A DNA stretch of 64,000 bases from the NCBI GenBank assembly GCA_963704535.1, contig OY969916.1:7874001-7938000 (forward strand). The letters are read 5' to 3'. The position numbers were made by a program, and so were the translations under genes. Under the pieces are notes generated by a model that saw only the letters and a list, made by a program, of their open reading frames with translations, did not search any database and had not been told where the DNA came from. This stretch comes from G963704535 sp963704535. Lineage in GTDB: Bacteria; Chloroflexota; Chloroflexia; Chloroflexales; Roseiflexaceae. Shown here piece by piece: positions 42,419-53,200 of the stretch (positions are counted from its first letter, which is position 1; the number at the start of each line of letters is the position of its first letter).

Positions 42419-42611
42419 AGGATGCGTGCTCCTCGGACGTGGCGAGCTATACGCATTTGATCGGGAAGCTGGGAGGATGATGGGGATAGTATAGCATCGA
42501 CGTAGACACGCCTTATAGTAGGGGCCAGGGGTAAGACGGCGGGTAAGCTCACCTTGTCACCCCGTCACCTTGTCAAGATGAGTTAGACGCACGAGCAAAG
42601 TAGCAGTGGTA

Positions 42612-43934
42612 TTACAGCACGTGTGGGCTCTTGTGCGGCGCGGAGATGCGCAGCAAGATACCGACCATAGCGAAGTTCACTAGCGTCGAGGAGCCGCCGT
42701 AGCTGACGAACGGCAGGGTGATGCCGGTGAGCGGGATGAGGTTGGTGGTGCCGGCGGCGATGATCAGCGCCTGCGCGACGATCGCGGTGGTCAGACCAGC
42801 GGCGAGCAGTTGCTGGAAGCCGTCGCGGGCGCGCTGGGCGATCTGGTAGCCGCGCAGCGCGAACAGGATGTAGCACAGCAGCAGGCCCAGCGTGCCGATC
42901 AGCCCCAGCTCCTCGCCGATCGCGGTGAACACAAAGTCGGTGTGGCTCTCGGGCACCGTGGTCGGGTCGCCCATGCCCAAGCCGGCGCCGGCCCAGCCGC
43001 CGCTGGCCAGCGAGTAGAGTGCCTGGACCATTTGGTAGCCACTGCCGCGCGGGTCGGCCCAGGGGTCGCGCCAGGCATCGACGCGGGTGCGCACGTGGCC
43101 GAAGATCGGGTAGAGCGCCGCCGCGCCGGCCGCGAACGCGGCCGTGCCGGCCAGCACGTAGCTGGCGCGCCCGGTCAGCAGGAACAGCATCGCCAGAAAG
43201 ATCGTGAAGAACAGCAGCGCCGCGCCCAGGTCCTTCTGCACGACGATCAGCCCGATCGTCAGCCCCCACATCAGGACGATCGGGAGCAGGTACGGCAGCG
43301 GCGGCAGGCGCAGGCCGCCAAGGTAGTAGGTGGTGCCGATCAGATTGCGCCGATCGTCCAGGTAGGTCGCCAGATAGACCACCAGCAGGATCTTCAGCAG
43401 CTCGACCGGCTGGAACTGGAACAAGCCCAGGCTCAGCCACAGCCGCGCGCCGTTGCGCTCGACGCCGAAGATCGCGGTCAGCACGACCAACAGCAGGCCC
43501 AGCAGCAGCCAGCTATAGCGGTAGTGCTTGAGCCAATGCATCCGCCATGGCACAAAGCTGACCGCCGCCATGAGCACGACGCCGCTCAACACCCAGACCA
43601 CCTGCTTGAGCGCGATCTCGCCGTAGATGCCGCCGTAGCGGGCCAGCAGGTCCGGCTCCAGCCGCCGCGCCATGATCAGCCCGACGCCGGAGAGCAGCGC
43701 CGCGAGCGGCAGCAGCACCTGGTCCTCGCCCCAGTTGCGTAGTGCCAGCGCCAGGCTAAGGGCCATGAAAAGTCCCACGAACGCGCCGGCGATCGCCAGG
43801 TCCATCCAGCGTACGCTGCCCCGCGCGACGGTGATCAGCATCCCCAGCCCCACCAGCAGGAGCAGGCAGGCGGTGATCAACAGCTCAAGCTCCAGCGCGC
43901 GCCCGGCCACACGGCGATACAGCCTGCTAATCAT
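42612..43934 (-). CDS. RodA/FtsW-family SEDS peptidoglycan glycosyltransferase
   Basis: 440 residues using ATG 43934, which overlaps the kinase stop (ATGATTAG); a GTG at 43949 is an alternative. About ten to twelve membrane helices. Seen: RLWLSLGLFQFQPVELLKIL (the conserved FQPSE-like region), VVQKDLGAALLFFTIF, SLASGGWAGAGLGMG, PESHTDFVFTAIGEELGLIG and ITLPFVSYGGSSTLVNF. Polymerises lipid II together with a class B PBP. Directly downstream of, and overlapping, the Ser/Thr kinase gene, as in the pknB-rodA-pbpA arrangement. Confidence 0.92.
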   Translation of the reverse strand: MISRLYRRVAGRALELELLITACLLLLVGLGMLITVARGSVRWMDLAIAGAFVGLFMALSLALALRNWGEDQVLLPLAALLSGVGLIMARRLEPDLLARYGGIYGEIALKQVVWVLSGVVLMAAVSFVPWRMHWLKHYRYSWLLLGLLLVVLTAIFGVERNGARLWLSLGLFQFQPVELLKILLVVYLATYLDDRRNLIGTTYYLGGLRLPPLPYLLPIVLMWGLTIGLIVVQKDLGAALLFFTIFLAMLFLLTGRASYVLAGTAAFAAGAAALYPIFGHVRTRVDAWRDPWADPRGSGYQMVQALYSLASGGWAGAGLGMGDPTTVPESHTDFVFTAIGEELGLIGTLGLLLCYILFALRGYQIAQRARDGFQQLLAAGLTTAIVAQALIIAAGTTNLIPLTGITLPFVSYGGSSTLVNFAMVGILLRISAPHKSPHVL

Positions 43935-45618
43935 CGGTGTCTTCCCCACCTGACGGCAGTTTCAGGTCGTATCTGTCGGCGATATTCTGTATCCCATCCA
44001 GCGCCTGCGCGGCGAAGTCGGGGTCGATATCGCCGTCGCGCGCGTCATCGATCACCTCTTTGCGAAGATCGCGCAGCCGGCTCTCGGCGCGCTTTGCATC
44101 GTCGTTGTTAAGCGCTTCCTGGACCTCGTCGAGTCGCTGGATGAGATCCTCGCCCTCTTGGCCGGCCCGCCCGTCGGCGGCGGCGGCGACGAACAGCACG
44201 CGGAGCTGGGCGACTGGCTCGTCGGGCACAGTCGTCGGCGCCGGCGGGGCGGTTGGCTCGGGCGGTGCGGTGGGCGGCGGGAGCGTCGGCTCGGCCACGG
44301 GTGTCGCCGTCGGCTCCGGTAGTGCTGTGGGTGGCGGGGGCGAGGTTGGCTCGATCACGCGCGTTGCGTCGGGCTCGGGCGGGGCGGTGGGCGGCTCGGG
44401 AGCGGCGGTGGCAGGTGGCAGGGTCGGCTCAGGCGCGGCGGTCGGCTCAGGCGCGGCGGTGGCCTGCGCGATTGGGCTTGGCGGCTCCGGCTCGATGGTG
44501 CCGGTGTTAGCTCCAACGCCCCGCAGGGCCAGCGCGGCACCGCCGACCAGGAGCAACAGCAGCAGCCCCGCTAGCATAGGCAGCACGGCGCTTTTCCGAC
44601 CGCGCTCGGGGGCCGTGGCCGGTGGGGCAGCGATAGCCTGGCGTGGAGCGGGTGGAGACGGGTTCGGCGCGGGGCGAGCCGGTACTGGTGTAGGGGCCGA
44701 GGGTTTTGGTCGTTCCCAGACGGTTGTTGCCTGATCGTGGACGCCGGCGGGAGGCGGGTTGAGGGCTGGCTGCGCCGGCCAGGCGCGCCCCAGCGCACGG
44801 GCCATATCGCCGGCGCTGCCGAAGCGCTGCGCCGGGTCTTTCGCCAGCGCGCGCAGCACAACTGCCTCGACGGCTGGCGCGAGATCAGGCCGCACCGAGC
44901 GTAGCGGCGGCGGCGGTGTCTGGATGTGGTCAAACACCACGTGCATCGGCGTCGCGCCGCCGAAGGGCGTCTGGCCGGAGATCAGCTCGTAGAGCACAAT
45001 GCCGAGCGCGTAGATATCGCTGGCCGGCGTCAGCGGCAGCCCCTGGGCCTGCTCAGGCGAGAGGTAGTCGGGCGTGCCGATTACCGTGCCAACCTGGGTG
45101 TGGCCGGTCGCACCAAGTAGGTTCTTGGCGATCCCGAAATCGGTCAGCACCAGCTCGCCGCCGGCGTTCCATAGCGCGTTGGCGGGCTTGATGTCCCGAT
45201 GAATGATCCCGGCGGCGTGAGCGGCATCGAGGGCGGCGGCAAGCTGCACGACGATCGTGAGGACATCTTCGCGCGCCAGCCGCTGGCCACGCGCGGCCAA
45301 GGTGTCCAGGCGCTGTTCCAGCGTCGGCCCCGGCAGCAGCTCCTGTACCATGTAGATATAGTCGGCCTGCTCGCCGAAGTCATAGACATGCACAATATTC
45401 GGGTGGCGCAGGTTGGCGATCAGGCGTGCTTCCTGACGAAAGCGCTCGACAAAGTCAGGCTGTGCGACCGTCGCTGCGGACAATACCTTGATTGCCACCT
45501 GGCGCCGCAGGTTCAGGTCGAAGCCCTGGTACACGCTGGCCATGCCGCCCCGGCCCAGCAGCGCCTGTAGCTCGTAGTTCCCCAGCTTTGTGCCGACCAG
45601 ACTCGCTGATGTAGTCAC
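43927..45618 (-). CDS. Membrane Ser/Thr protein kinase (PknB-like)
   Basis: 563 residues from GTG 45618, with AGGAG 8 nt upstream; the frame is open further upstream without support. Kinase domain residues 10-275: LGRGGMASVYQGF, VAIKVLSA, catalytic loop HRDIKPANALW (about 139), DFGIAKN (about 159), GTPDYLSPEQAQG. A juxtamembrane Pro-rich segment, one helix (LPMLAGLLLLLLVGGAALAL near 345), a long external Pro/Ala/Thr linker, and a helical external domain of about 90 residues (EDLIQRLDEVQEALNNDDAK) instead of PASTA repeats. Likely regulates cell-wall synthesis with the adjacent RodA (contextual inference). Confidence 0.92.
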   Translation of the reverse strand: MTTSASLVGTKLGNYELQALLGRGGMASVYQGFDLNLRRQVAIKVLSAATVAQPDFVERFRQEARLIANLRHPNIVHVYDFGEQADYIYMVQELLPGPTLEQRLDTLAARGQRLAREDVLTIVVQLAAALDAAHAAGIIHRDIKPANALWNAGGELVLTDFGIAKNLLGATGHTQVGTVIGTPDYLSPEQAQGLPLTPASDIYALGIVLYELISGQTPFGGATPMHVVFDHIQTPPPPLRSVRPDLAPAVEAVVLRALAKDPAQRFGSAGDMARALGRAWPAQPALNPPPAGVHDQATTVWERPKPSAPTPVPARPAPNPSPPAPRQAIAAPPATAPERGRKSAVLPMLAGLLLLLLVGGAALALRGVGANTGTIEPEPPSPIAQATAAPEPTAAPEPTLPPATAAPEPPTAPPEPDATRVIEPTSPPPPTALPEPTATPVAEPTLPPPTAPPEPTAPPAPTTVPDEPVAQLRVLFVAAAADGRAGQEGEDLIQRLDEVQEALNNDDAKRAESRLRDLRKEVIDDARDGDIDPDFAAQALDGIQNIADRYDLKLPSGGEDTDD

Positions 45619-45947
45619 CGGCAATGCTCCTGTAAACTTTGCAATGCCACTATCATACCACCTGGATCGCAACCATGGCTGATAGTTTTATCAGAGGATG
45701 GTGAGGTGTGGGCCGCTAGCGCCCTAGAGCATTTCCAGGTGACAGGCTCAGGCATCAATCGCTTGTCGATCGCATCAGGGTGCCGCACGAAGCAATCGTA
45801 AACCGTAAATGTACTAGAACTATCGTTCATCGAAACTTCTCATGGGAATCATTCTCTCTGATACGAAGCACACTACCGCCGCGCGTTGTTATAATGAGCG
45901 GTAACATGGGGCTTATTCTTCCCGGCTTGGGCTGAAAGGAACTGTTC

Positions 45948-48900
45948 GTGATCGATCTATCCTCGACCGATATTGCGTTGCTGGATGCCCTAGTGCCGGG
46001 GCCGCTTCTGGCGGCGCTGCGGCAGCCCGATCCGCCGTCGGAGGCCATTGCCGCAGCTTGCGCTCACCTGGAAGCCGCGCTGGCCACGCTGGTGCCATTT
46101 CTTCCATCGCCGGTCGTGGATCTACGGTTGTCGCGCCCTGACTCGGCCCGTATCGCCGGGCACTATCTTGCCGGCACGGTTGTCTTTGTCGATCTGTCCG
46201 GCTTCACGGCGCTCTCATCGCAGCTTGCCACCCTCGGGCGGGAAGGCAACGAGGAGGTCAGCGCGCTGCTGAATCGGCTGTTCACGGCGCTGCTCGACGA
46301 GATCCATCGGCGCGGCGGGGGGCTGATCAAGTTCGGCGGCAACACGCTCACGGCGTTTTTCGACGCGACGCGGCTGGGGGATGATCATACCCCGCTGGCG
46401 TGCGCGGCGGCGCTGGCGATGCAGGCGCGCATGGACGAGTTCGCCGCGACTCCCACCAGCAAAGGCCCCTTTCGGCTCCAGCTCCGCATCGCCGTACACC
46501 ATGGCACCGTCTTCGCAGCCGAGGTCGGCAATGAGAGCCACACCGAGCTGGTCGTCACCGGCCGGGCGATCAACCGGGTCGTGGTGGCGGGGGAGCGCGC
46601 CGGGTCCGGCGAGGTGATTATCACCGACGAGACGCTGCTGTCGATCGACGAGCCGCAGGCGCGGGAGAAGGTTCAGGGGCTGCATCGCTTGTACAGCTTC
46701 GCGGGGGAGCCGCCGCCGCCACCTGAGCGGCCCGCGCTCTGGCACCCTGGCCCGCCGAGTGCTGCGGCGCTGCGCGTGTGGCTGCGGCGGATCAGCTCGC
46801 TGGCCCCCTACGTGCGGCACGGCCTGCCGAGCCGTTTTGTGGGCGCGGGCAGCGCCGGTGGCGAGTTCCGACCGGTCACGGTGCTGTTCGCCAGCTTCTA
46901 TGCGTTCAGCAAGCTGCTGGCGCTGCTGGAGCTGCCGGCGCTGGTTGAGGGCGACCCGTCGATCATCGGGGAAGTGCTGAACACCTACTACCTGCGCACG
47001 CAGCAGGTGATCCACCACTACGGCGGCAGCGTCAATAAGATCGACATGGCGACCTTCGGTGATCGGCTGATGGTGCTGTTCGGCGCGCCGACCGCCCACG
47101 AGGACGACCCGGCGCGGGCGGTACGGGCCGCCCTAGAGCTGCGCGCCGCGCTCGACCCGGTCAACGACGAGATCGCAACGGCGGTACGGTCGTGGGTCGA
47201 GCAGCATCCGGGGCAGCAGGCGCTCCTGCGGATCGACGATGTGGCGATTCGCCAGCGGATCGGCATCGCGCGCGGGGTGGTGTTCGCCGGGATCGTCGGC
47301 TCGCCGCAGCGCCACGAGTACACCGTGATGGGCGCTACGGTCAACATGGCCGCGCGGATGCTGGCCACCGTCCAAGACGGCGATGTGTTGCTGACCTCGC
47401 TGATCTACCGGGCGGTGCGCGGCCTGATCGAAGCGCAGCCGCTGCCGCCGCTGGTGCTCAAGGGGTTCCCGCAGCCGGTGCCGGCCTACCTGGCCCTGCG
47501 TTGGCGCGATGCCGCAGAGCGCGCGGCCGACGCCCGCCGCCACCTGGCGCCGCTGGTGGGCCGCGCGGTCGAGCAGGCGCAGTTGCGCGATCTGGCCCAT
47601 ATGGCCCTCGGAGGCGATACGCCCGGACGAGTGGCCGCGATCGTCGGCGACCCCGGAATCGGCAAATCGCGGCTGGCCGACGAGGTGCTGCACACGCTCC
47701 AGGATACTATCTCGGCGATCACCGTGGTGCGGGAGGCGTGCCAGGGCTATGAGCAGACCACGCCGTATGCCACAATCGCCCGCCTGCTGCGGCAACTGCT
47801 GCATCTGCCGCGCGGGGAGGAGCGTGCCGCCACGTTCCAGCAGCAGCTTGAGGAGCTGGTGCCGGCCTGGAGCCGGTTCGCGCCGCTGCTGGGTTCGCTG
47901 CTCAATGTGCCGGTGGCGGAGACCGAGCTGACCCGCGCGCTGACCCCGGAACAGCGGCGTGATCGCCTCCATGACCTGATCACCATGCTCTGCCTGGCGC
48001 TGGCGCGCCGCCAGCCACTGGTGTTGCTTCTCGACGACCTCCAGTGGGCCGATGCGTCGAGCCTGGCGCTGCTGGATCGGCTGGCGACCGAGTTGCCCGG
48101 TCACCAATTGCTGTTGTTGCTGCTCTACCGGCCGGCCCTGGACCTGGCGGAGCCATGGCGCGAGCAGGCGCACTGTATGGTGATCAGGCTCCAGGAGCTG
48201 ACGCTGGCCGAGAGCGAGGCGCTGCTCAAGGCCCTGCTCGACGGCAACCCGCCGCCCGAGCTACAGCCGCTGACCGAGCGCACCCATGGCACGCCGCTGT
48301 TTCTGGAGGAAACGATCCGCTATCTGCTGGAGTCAGGCGCGCTGAAACGGGACACCTTGGGGAGGTGGGTCTGCGCTCGACCGATCGACGGCGACACCAT
48401 TCCCGCTCAGGTCGAGCAGCTGATCATCGCCCGGCTCGACCGGCTCGACGAAAAGACGCGCGGCCTGATCCACGTCGCCGCTGTGATTGGGCAGCAGTTC
48501 TCGGAGGAGCTGCTGGCGGTCGTGCAGCCGCCGGTCGGCGTGCGGAACAAGCAGTTGGCCGACCTGCTCGACGCGGCGCTGATTGTGCCCGCCGAGGACG
48601 AACACCAGGCCAACTATCGTTTCAAGCACGCGCTGATCCGCGATGTCGCCTATGGCAGTATGCTGTTCGCCCGCCGGCGCGAGCTGCATGCCCAGGTTGC
48701 GGCGGCGATCGAGCAAGTGTATGCCGAGCGCCTGGACGAGCAGCGGGTGGTGTTGGCGCAGCACTACCGTCGGGCCGATCAGCTCGACCGCGCCTTCCCG
48801 CACTTTATGGCGGCGGCACGGCATGCCCAGGCACGCTACGCCAACAGCGAGGCGCTGGCGCTCTACGAGCAGGCGCGCTCAACGGCGCCCTGGCGCGACC

Positions 48901-49526
48901 AGGCCGATGCCCCGCCGGACTTGGCCCTCGCCGCCGAGCTGTACGAGAACATGGGCGATGTGCTGGCGTTCATCGGCAATTACGCCCGCGCGCGGGAGAT
49001 CTACGGCCTGCTGCTCGGCCTGCTCGAACGGGGTGGCGGCGACGACGGCGACACCGTGCGGCGGGCAGGAATGTTGCGCAAGATCGGCAGCACCTATGAG
49101 AACCAGGGCAGCCTGGAGATGGCTCTGGAGCGGTTTGTCCATGCCGCGAGCATCATCACCACGGTGCTGGCATCTGAGGTCGCCACGCTGGAGCATGCGC
49201 GCATTCTGAACGACACCGGCTGGGTGCATTTTCGCCAGGGCAACCTGAGCCAGGCCCAACAGTATCTTACCCAGGCGCTGACATTCATCCAACCATACAA
49301 CGCTCACGATGAGCAGGCGCGGATCTTCAACCGGCTTGGCGGCATCGCCTGGACCCATGGCGATATGCTACAGGCGCAATATTACGTGGAACAAACCTTG
49401 GCGGCGAGCGAACGGAGCCAGAACCTGGCCGGGCAGGCCACGGCCCTCAATAATCTGGGGAATCTTGCGGCGAGCCAGGGCGTTTGTCCGATTCGCTGCG
49501 CTATGGTCTCCAGGCGATGGAGATGA
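45948..49526 (+). CDS. Giant class III cyclase homology / AAA NTPase / TPR protein, frameshifted near C-terminus
   Basis: 1,192 residues from GTG 45948 (GAAAGGA upstream). CHD1 about 65-190 (VVFVDLSGFTALSSQ, LIKFGGNTLTAFFD); here the second metal Asp is Asn (FGGN). CHD2 about 295-470 (VTVLFASFYAFSK, INKIDMATFGDRLMVLFG-like, EYTVMGATVNMAARM) lacks the first metal Asp. AAA/ATPase: Walker A GDPGIGKS near 567, Walker B LVLLLDDLQWADASS. C-terminal TPRs. Similar multi-domain proteins act as signal-responsive regulators. The frame breaks at about 49482 and ends after VCPIRCAMVSRRWR; the true tail follows in another phase. Paralogue of the next gene. The spacer 45619-45947 has a TATAAT at 45890 and nothing else recognised. 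Confidence 0.85.
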   Translation: MIDLSSTDIALLDALVPGPLLAALRQPDPPSEAIAAACAHLEAALATLVPFLPSPVVDLRLSRPDSARIAGHYLAGTVVFVDLSGFTALSSQLATLGREGNEEVSALLNRLFTALLDEIHRRGGGLIKFGGNTLTAFFDATRLGDDHTPLACAAALAMQARMDEFAATPTSKGPFRLQLRIAVHHGTVFAAEVGNESHTELVVTGRAINRVVVAGERAGSGEVIITDETLLSIDEPQAREKVQGLHRLYSFAGEPPPPPERPALWHPGPPSAAALRVWLRRISSLAPYVRHGLPSRFVGAGSAGGEFRPVTVLFASFYAFSKLLALLELPALVEGDPSIIGEVLNTYYLRTQQVIHHYGGSVNKIDMATFGDRLMVLFGAPTAHEDDPARAVRAALELRAALDPVNDEIATAVRSWVEQHPGQQALLRIDDVAIRQRIGIARGVVFAGIVGSPQRHEYTVMGATVNMAARMLATVQDGDVLLTSLIYRAVRGLIEAQPLPPLVLKGFPQPVPAYLALRWRDAAERAADARRHLAPLVGRAVEQAQLRDLAHMALGGDTPGRVAAIVGDPGIGKSRLADEVLHTLQDTISAITVVREACQGYEQTTPYATIARLLRQLLHLPRGEERAATFQQQLEELVPAWSRFAPLLGSLLNVPVAETELTRALTPEQRRDRLHDLITMLCLALARRQPLVLLLDDLQWADASSLALLDRLATELPGHQLLLLLLYRPALDLAEPWREQAHCMVIRLQELTLAESEALLKALLDGNPPPELQPLTERTHGTPLFLEETIRYLLESGALKRDTLGRWVCARPIDGDTIPAQVEQLIIARLDRLDEKTRGLIHVAAVIGQQFSEELLAVVQPPVGVRNKQLADLLDAALIVPAEDEHQANYRFKHALIRDVAYGSMLFARRRELHAQVAAAIEQVYAERLDEQRVVLAQHYRRADQLDRAFPHFMAAARHAQARYANSEALALYEQARSTAPWRDQADAPPDLALAAELYENMGDVLAFIGNYARAREIYGLLLGLLERGGGDDGDTVRRAGMLRKIGSTYENQGSLEMALERFVHAASIITTVLASEVATLEHARILNDTGWVHFRQGNLSQAQQYLTQALTFIQPYNAHDEQARIFNRLGGIAWTHGDMLQAQYYVEQTLAASERSQNLAGQATALNNLGNLAASQGVCPIRCAMVSRRWR

Positions 49527-50080
49527 ATGAGCGTATCGGCAACCGGCGCGAGCTGGCGTTGACCGCTGTAAATATCGGTTATGGGCTCTATGACCAGGAA
49601 GAGTACGAACAGGCCCACGAGTATTTTAGCCGGGCAGTTGAACGGGCGATCGAAGTGCGCGATGCCTACGTGCATATGCATGCGCTGATCGGGATGGGCC
49701 GTGTGCTGCTGGTGGTGCAGCAGGCCGATGCAGCCGAACGGGCGGTCCAGCAAGGCCTATTCATTGCTTTGCAACTGCACCTGCCCTCGTGGGAGCTGGC
49801 CTGCCACATTGCACTGGCGGAGGTTGCGCTTCAGCGCGGTGATCTCGAAGCGGCGTTGGCGGAATATCACAAAGGCGCGGTGCTCGTGGCCGACACCGAG
49901 AGCGAAGAGTATGGCAGATTCCAGCGGCTCGAAGCGAAGCTCGCGATGGCACAGGGCGACGCAAAGCGCGCTATCCAACTCCTGACCGCTAACCAGGCTT
50001 TCTTTACCCGTATCCAGAACCAGCCAGAGGCGAAACGCACGGGCAACCTGCTGCATGAATATCTTAAGGCGACTACCTGA
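49484..50080 (+). pseudogene. Out-of-phase C-terminal TPR part of the preceding gene
   Basis: LSDSLRYGLQAMEMNERIGN ... LLTANQAFFTRIQNQPEAKR aligns to the last about 195 residues of the intact paralogue (LADSIRHSLLSMEVNERVGS ... LLTANEALFTHLQNVPEAER). Restoring one base near 49482 gives a protein of about 1,376 residues, matching the paralogue (1,375). Confidence 0.85.
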
Positions 50081-50286
50081 ATAAATTGTAATGAAAAGCG
50101 ACAATTGCCGGCATGAAGAAAGCTAGGCGCACTCGTACGATATGAATAAAGGTCAACCAAGTCATTGTATTGTTAACATCATGTTGGTATCTGTTATGAT
50201 AGGAGTTTGTTGACACTGGTATAATAGATAGCGTTGCCTCACCCATCATCTGCACCATTCCGGGCCTGGTATGTGAGGATATAGTT

Positions 50287-53200
50287 GTGGTCGATCTCCC
50301 TCCAACCGAGATGGTGCTGTCGCCGGGGCTGGCGACCGCGCTGAGACAACCCGAACCATCACCGCAGACCATCGCCGAGGCGTGTGCTCAGCTCGACGCG
50401 GTGCTAGGCGGGCTGCTGCCTTTTGTGCCTCCGCCGGTCGTCGACGTGCGCTTGTCGCACCCTAGCCTCGATCGCCTGCACGGGATGTACCTGACCGGCA
50501 CGGTGGTCTTCGCCGACCTGTCCGGTTTTACGGCGCTGGTGTCGCAGTTCGCCACCACCGGCCGAGCGGGCAGTGAAGAGGTCAGCGCGCTGCTGAACCG
50601 GCTATTCGCCGCGCTGCTTGAGGAGATCTACCAGCGCGGCGGCGGGCTGATCAAGTTTGGCGGCGACACGCTCACAGTGTTTTTCGACGCAGCGCGGCTT
50701 GGCGGCGGCCACATCTCGCTGGCGTGCGCGGCGGCGCTGGCCATGCAGGCGCGCATGGCCGAGTTCGCGATGGTGCCGACCAGCAAAGGGCCGTTTCGGC
50801 TCCAACTGCGCATCGCCGTGCATCACGGCACGGTCTTCGCAGCCGAAGTCGGCGACGGCAGCCATACCGAGCTGGTCGTCACCGGTCGGGCGATCAACCG
50901 GGTCGTGGTCGCGCACGAGGGCACGGCGCCGGGTGAGGTCATTCTTTCGGAGGAGACCTTGCGGGCGCTCGAAGGCGCGCGGGCGCAGAAGAAGATGACC
51001 GGCCTGCACCGCCTGCGCAGCCTGGCCGTTGAGCCGCCGCATCCGCCGGCCCCACCGGCGCTCTGGCGACCAGGCCCGCCTTCGATCGCCACTTTGAAGA
51101 ACTTGCTCCGGCAGATCGACCTATTGCACCCCTACGTGCCGCACAACCTGCCGCGCCGCTTCGCCTCGGTGAAGATGGCCGGCGGCGAGTTTCGGCCGGT
51201 CACAGTGCTGTTCGCCAGCTTCTATGCGTTTAGCAAGCTGCTGGCGCTGCTGGAGCTGCCTGCGTCGATCGAGCGCGACCCGGCGATCGTCAGGCAGGTG
51301 CTGAACACTTACTACCTGCGCACGCAGCAGGTGATTTATCACTACGGCGGCAGCATCAACAAAGTCGATATGGCGACCTTCGGCAATCGCTTGATGGTGC
51401 TGTTCGGCGCGCCGACTGCCCACGAGGACGACCCGGTGCGGGCGGTGCGCGCCGCCCTGGAGCTGCGCGCCGCCCTTGACGCGATTAACTACGAGATTAC
51501 GACGCTGCTGCGCGACTGGGTCGAGCAGCACCCGGAGCAGCAGGCGCTCCTGCGGGTCGCCAATGTCGCGTTGCGGCAGCGGGTGGGAATCGCTAGGGGC
51601 AATGTGTTCGCCGGGATCGTCGGCACACCCCAGCGCCACGAGTACACCGTGATGGGCGAGACGGTCAACCTGGCCGCCCGGCTGCTTGCCAGCGCCAATA
51701 ACAACGATATCCTGTTGTCCTCACTGACTCACCGGGCCGTACGCCAGATCGTGGAGGTCCAGCCGCTGCCGCCGCTCGCGCTTGAAGGGTTTGCCCAGCC
51801 GGTGCCGGTCTTCCGCGCGCTGGGCCGGCGCACTATCAGCGCGCGCGCGTCCGATGCGCTGCGCTACACGACGCCGCTGATCGGTCGGCAGCTTGAGCTG
51901 GAGCGGCTGCGCGACCTTGGGCATCAGGCTCTGCGGTCGGAGGATTCGCCCGGTCGGGTGGTGACGATCGTCGGCGACCCCGGCGTCGGCAAATCGCGCC
52001 TGGCCGATGAGGCGTTGCGCGCGGTCCACACAGCTATCCCGGAGACCATGCTGATGCGGGAGGCGTGCCAGGGCTACGAGCAGACCGTTCCGTATGTGGT
52101 GGTCGCCCGTTTGCTGCGGCAGCTCCTACAGGTGCCGCCGGATGAGAGCCTGCGCGCCCAGGCCGCGCTGGTGCAGCAGCAGGTTGAGGATCTGCTGCCG
52201 ACGTGGAGCCGCTTTGCGCCATTGCTCGGCCCGCTGCTCAACCTGCCGCTAGCCGACTCCGATATCACGCAGGCGCTGGCCCCCGAGCAGCGGCGCGACC
52301 GGCTGCACGACCTGGTGCTGATGCTCTGTTTCGCGCTGGCCGGGCGGCAGCCGCTGGCCCTGGTCCTCGACGATGTGCAGTGGGCCGACGCGTCGAGCCT
52401 GGCGCTGGTCGAGCAACTAGCACTCAGCCTGGCCGGGCGCCCGCTGCTGCTGCTGCTGATCTACCGCCCGGCAAGCGATCTGGCCGAGCCGTGGTGCGCG
52501 CTGTCGCACTGCACAGCTATCCCGCTGGGCGAGCTGGCGCGAGCGGACAGCGAGGCGCTGCTGCGGGCGCTCCTGGACGGCGACCTGCCGGCCGAGCTGC
52601 GCCCATTGGCCGAGCGGGTGCATGGTACGCCCTTCTACCTGGAGGAGACGGTGCGCTACCTGCTGGAGTCGGGGGCGCTGGAGCGCGATAGCTCCGGTGC
52701 GTGGGTCTGCACCCGCCCGATCGACAATGGCACCGTGCCGGCCCAGGTCGAGCAACTAATCATGGCCCGGCTGGACCGCCTCCCCGACGATGCCCGCGCG
52801 CTGCTCCAGATCGCCTCGGTGCTGGGGCAGCACTTCTCGGAGGAGCTGCTGGCGTCGGTCAGCCAGCAGCGCAACTTCTTGCCCCAGCGCCTGGGCACCC
52901 TGCTCGACGCGGCGATGCTGCTGCCGGATGAGCGCGGCCTGCGCGACGGCTATCGCTTCAAACACGCCGTGATCCGCGACGTGACCTACGGCAGCATGCT
53001 GTTCGCCCGCCGGCGCGAGCTGCACGAGCACGTCGCCGCCACGATCGAGTACCTTGGCGCGGCCCAGAGCGCCGAGCAGCGGATGGCGCTGGCGCAGCAC
53101 TACCTCCACGCGCAGCAGTGGGACCATGCCTTCCCGTTGTTTCTGGAGGCCGCGCAGCACAGCCAGGCCCGCTACGCCAACCGCGAGGCGCTGGCCCTCT

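Noticed and set aside
50210..50225. TTGACA...TATAAT as promoter of the intact cyclase-TPR gene
   Set aside because: The hexamers are only 4 bp apart and cannot form one promoter; TATAAT alone may be a -10 but lacks a partner.
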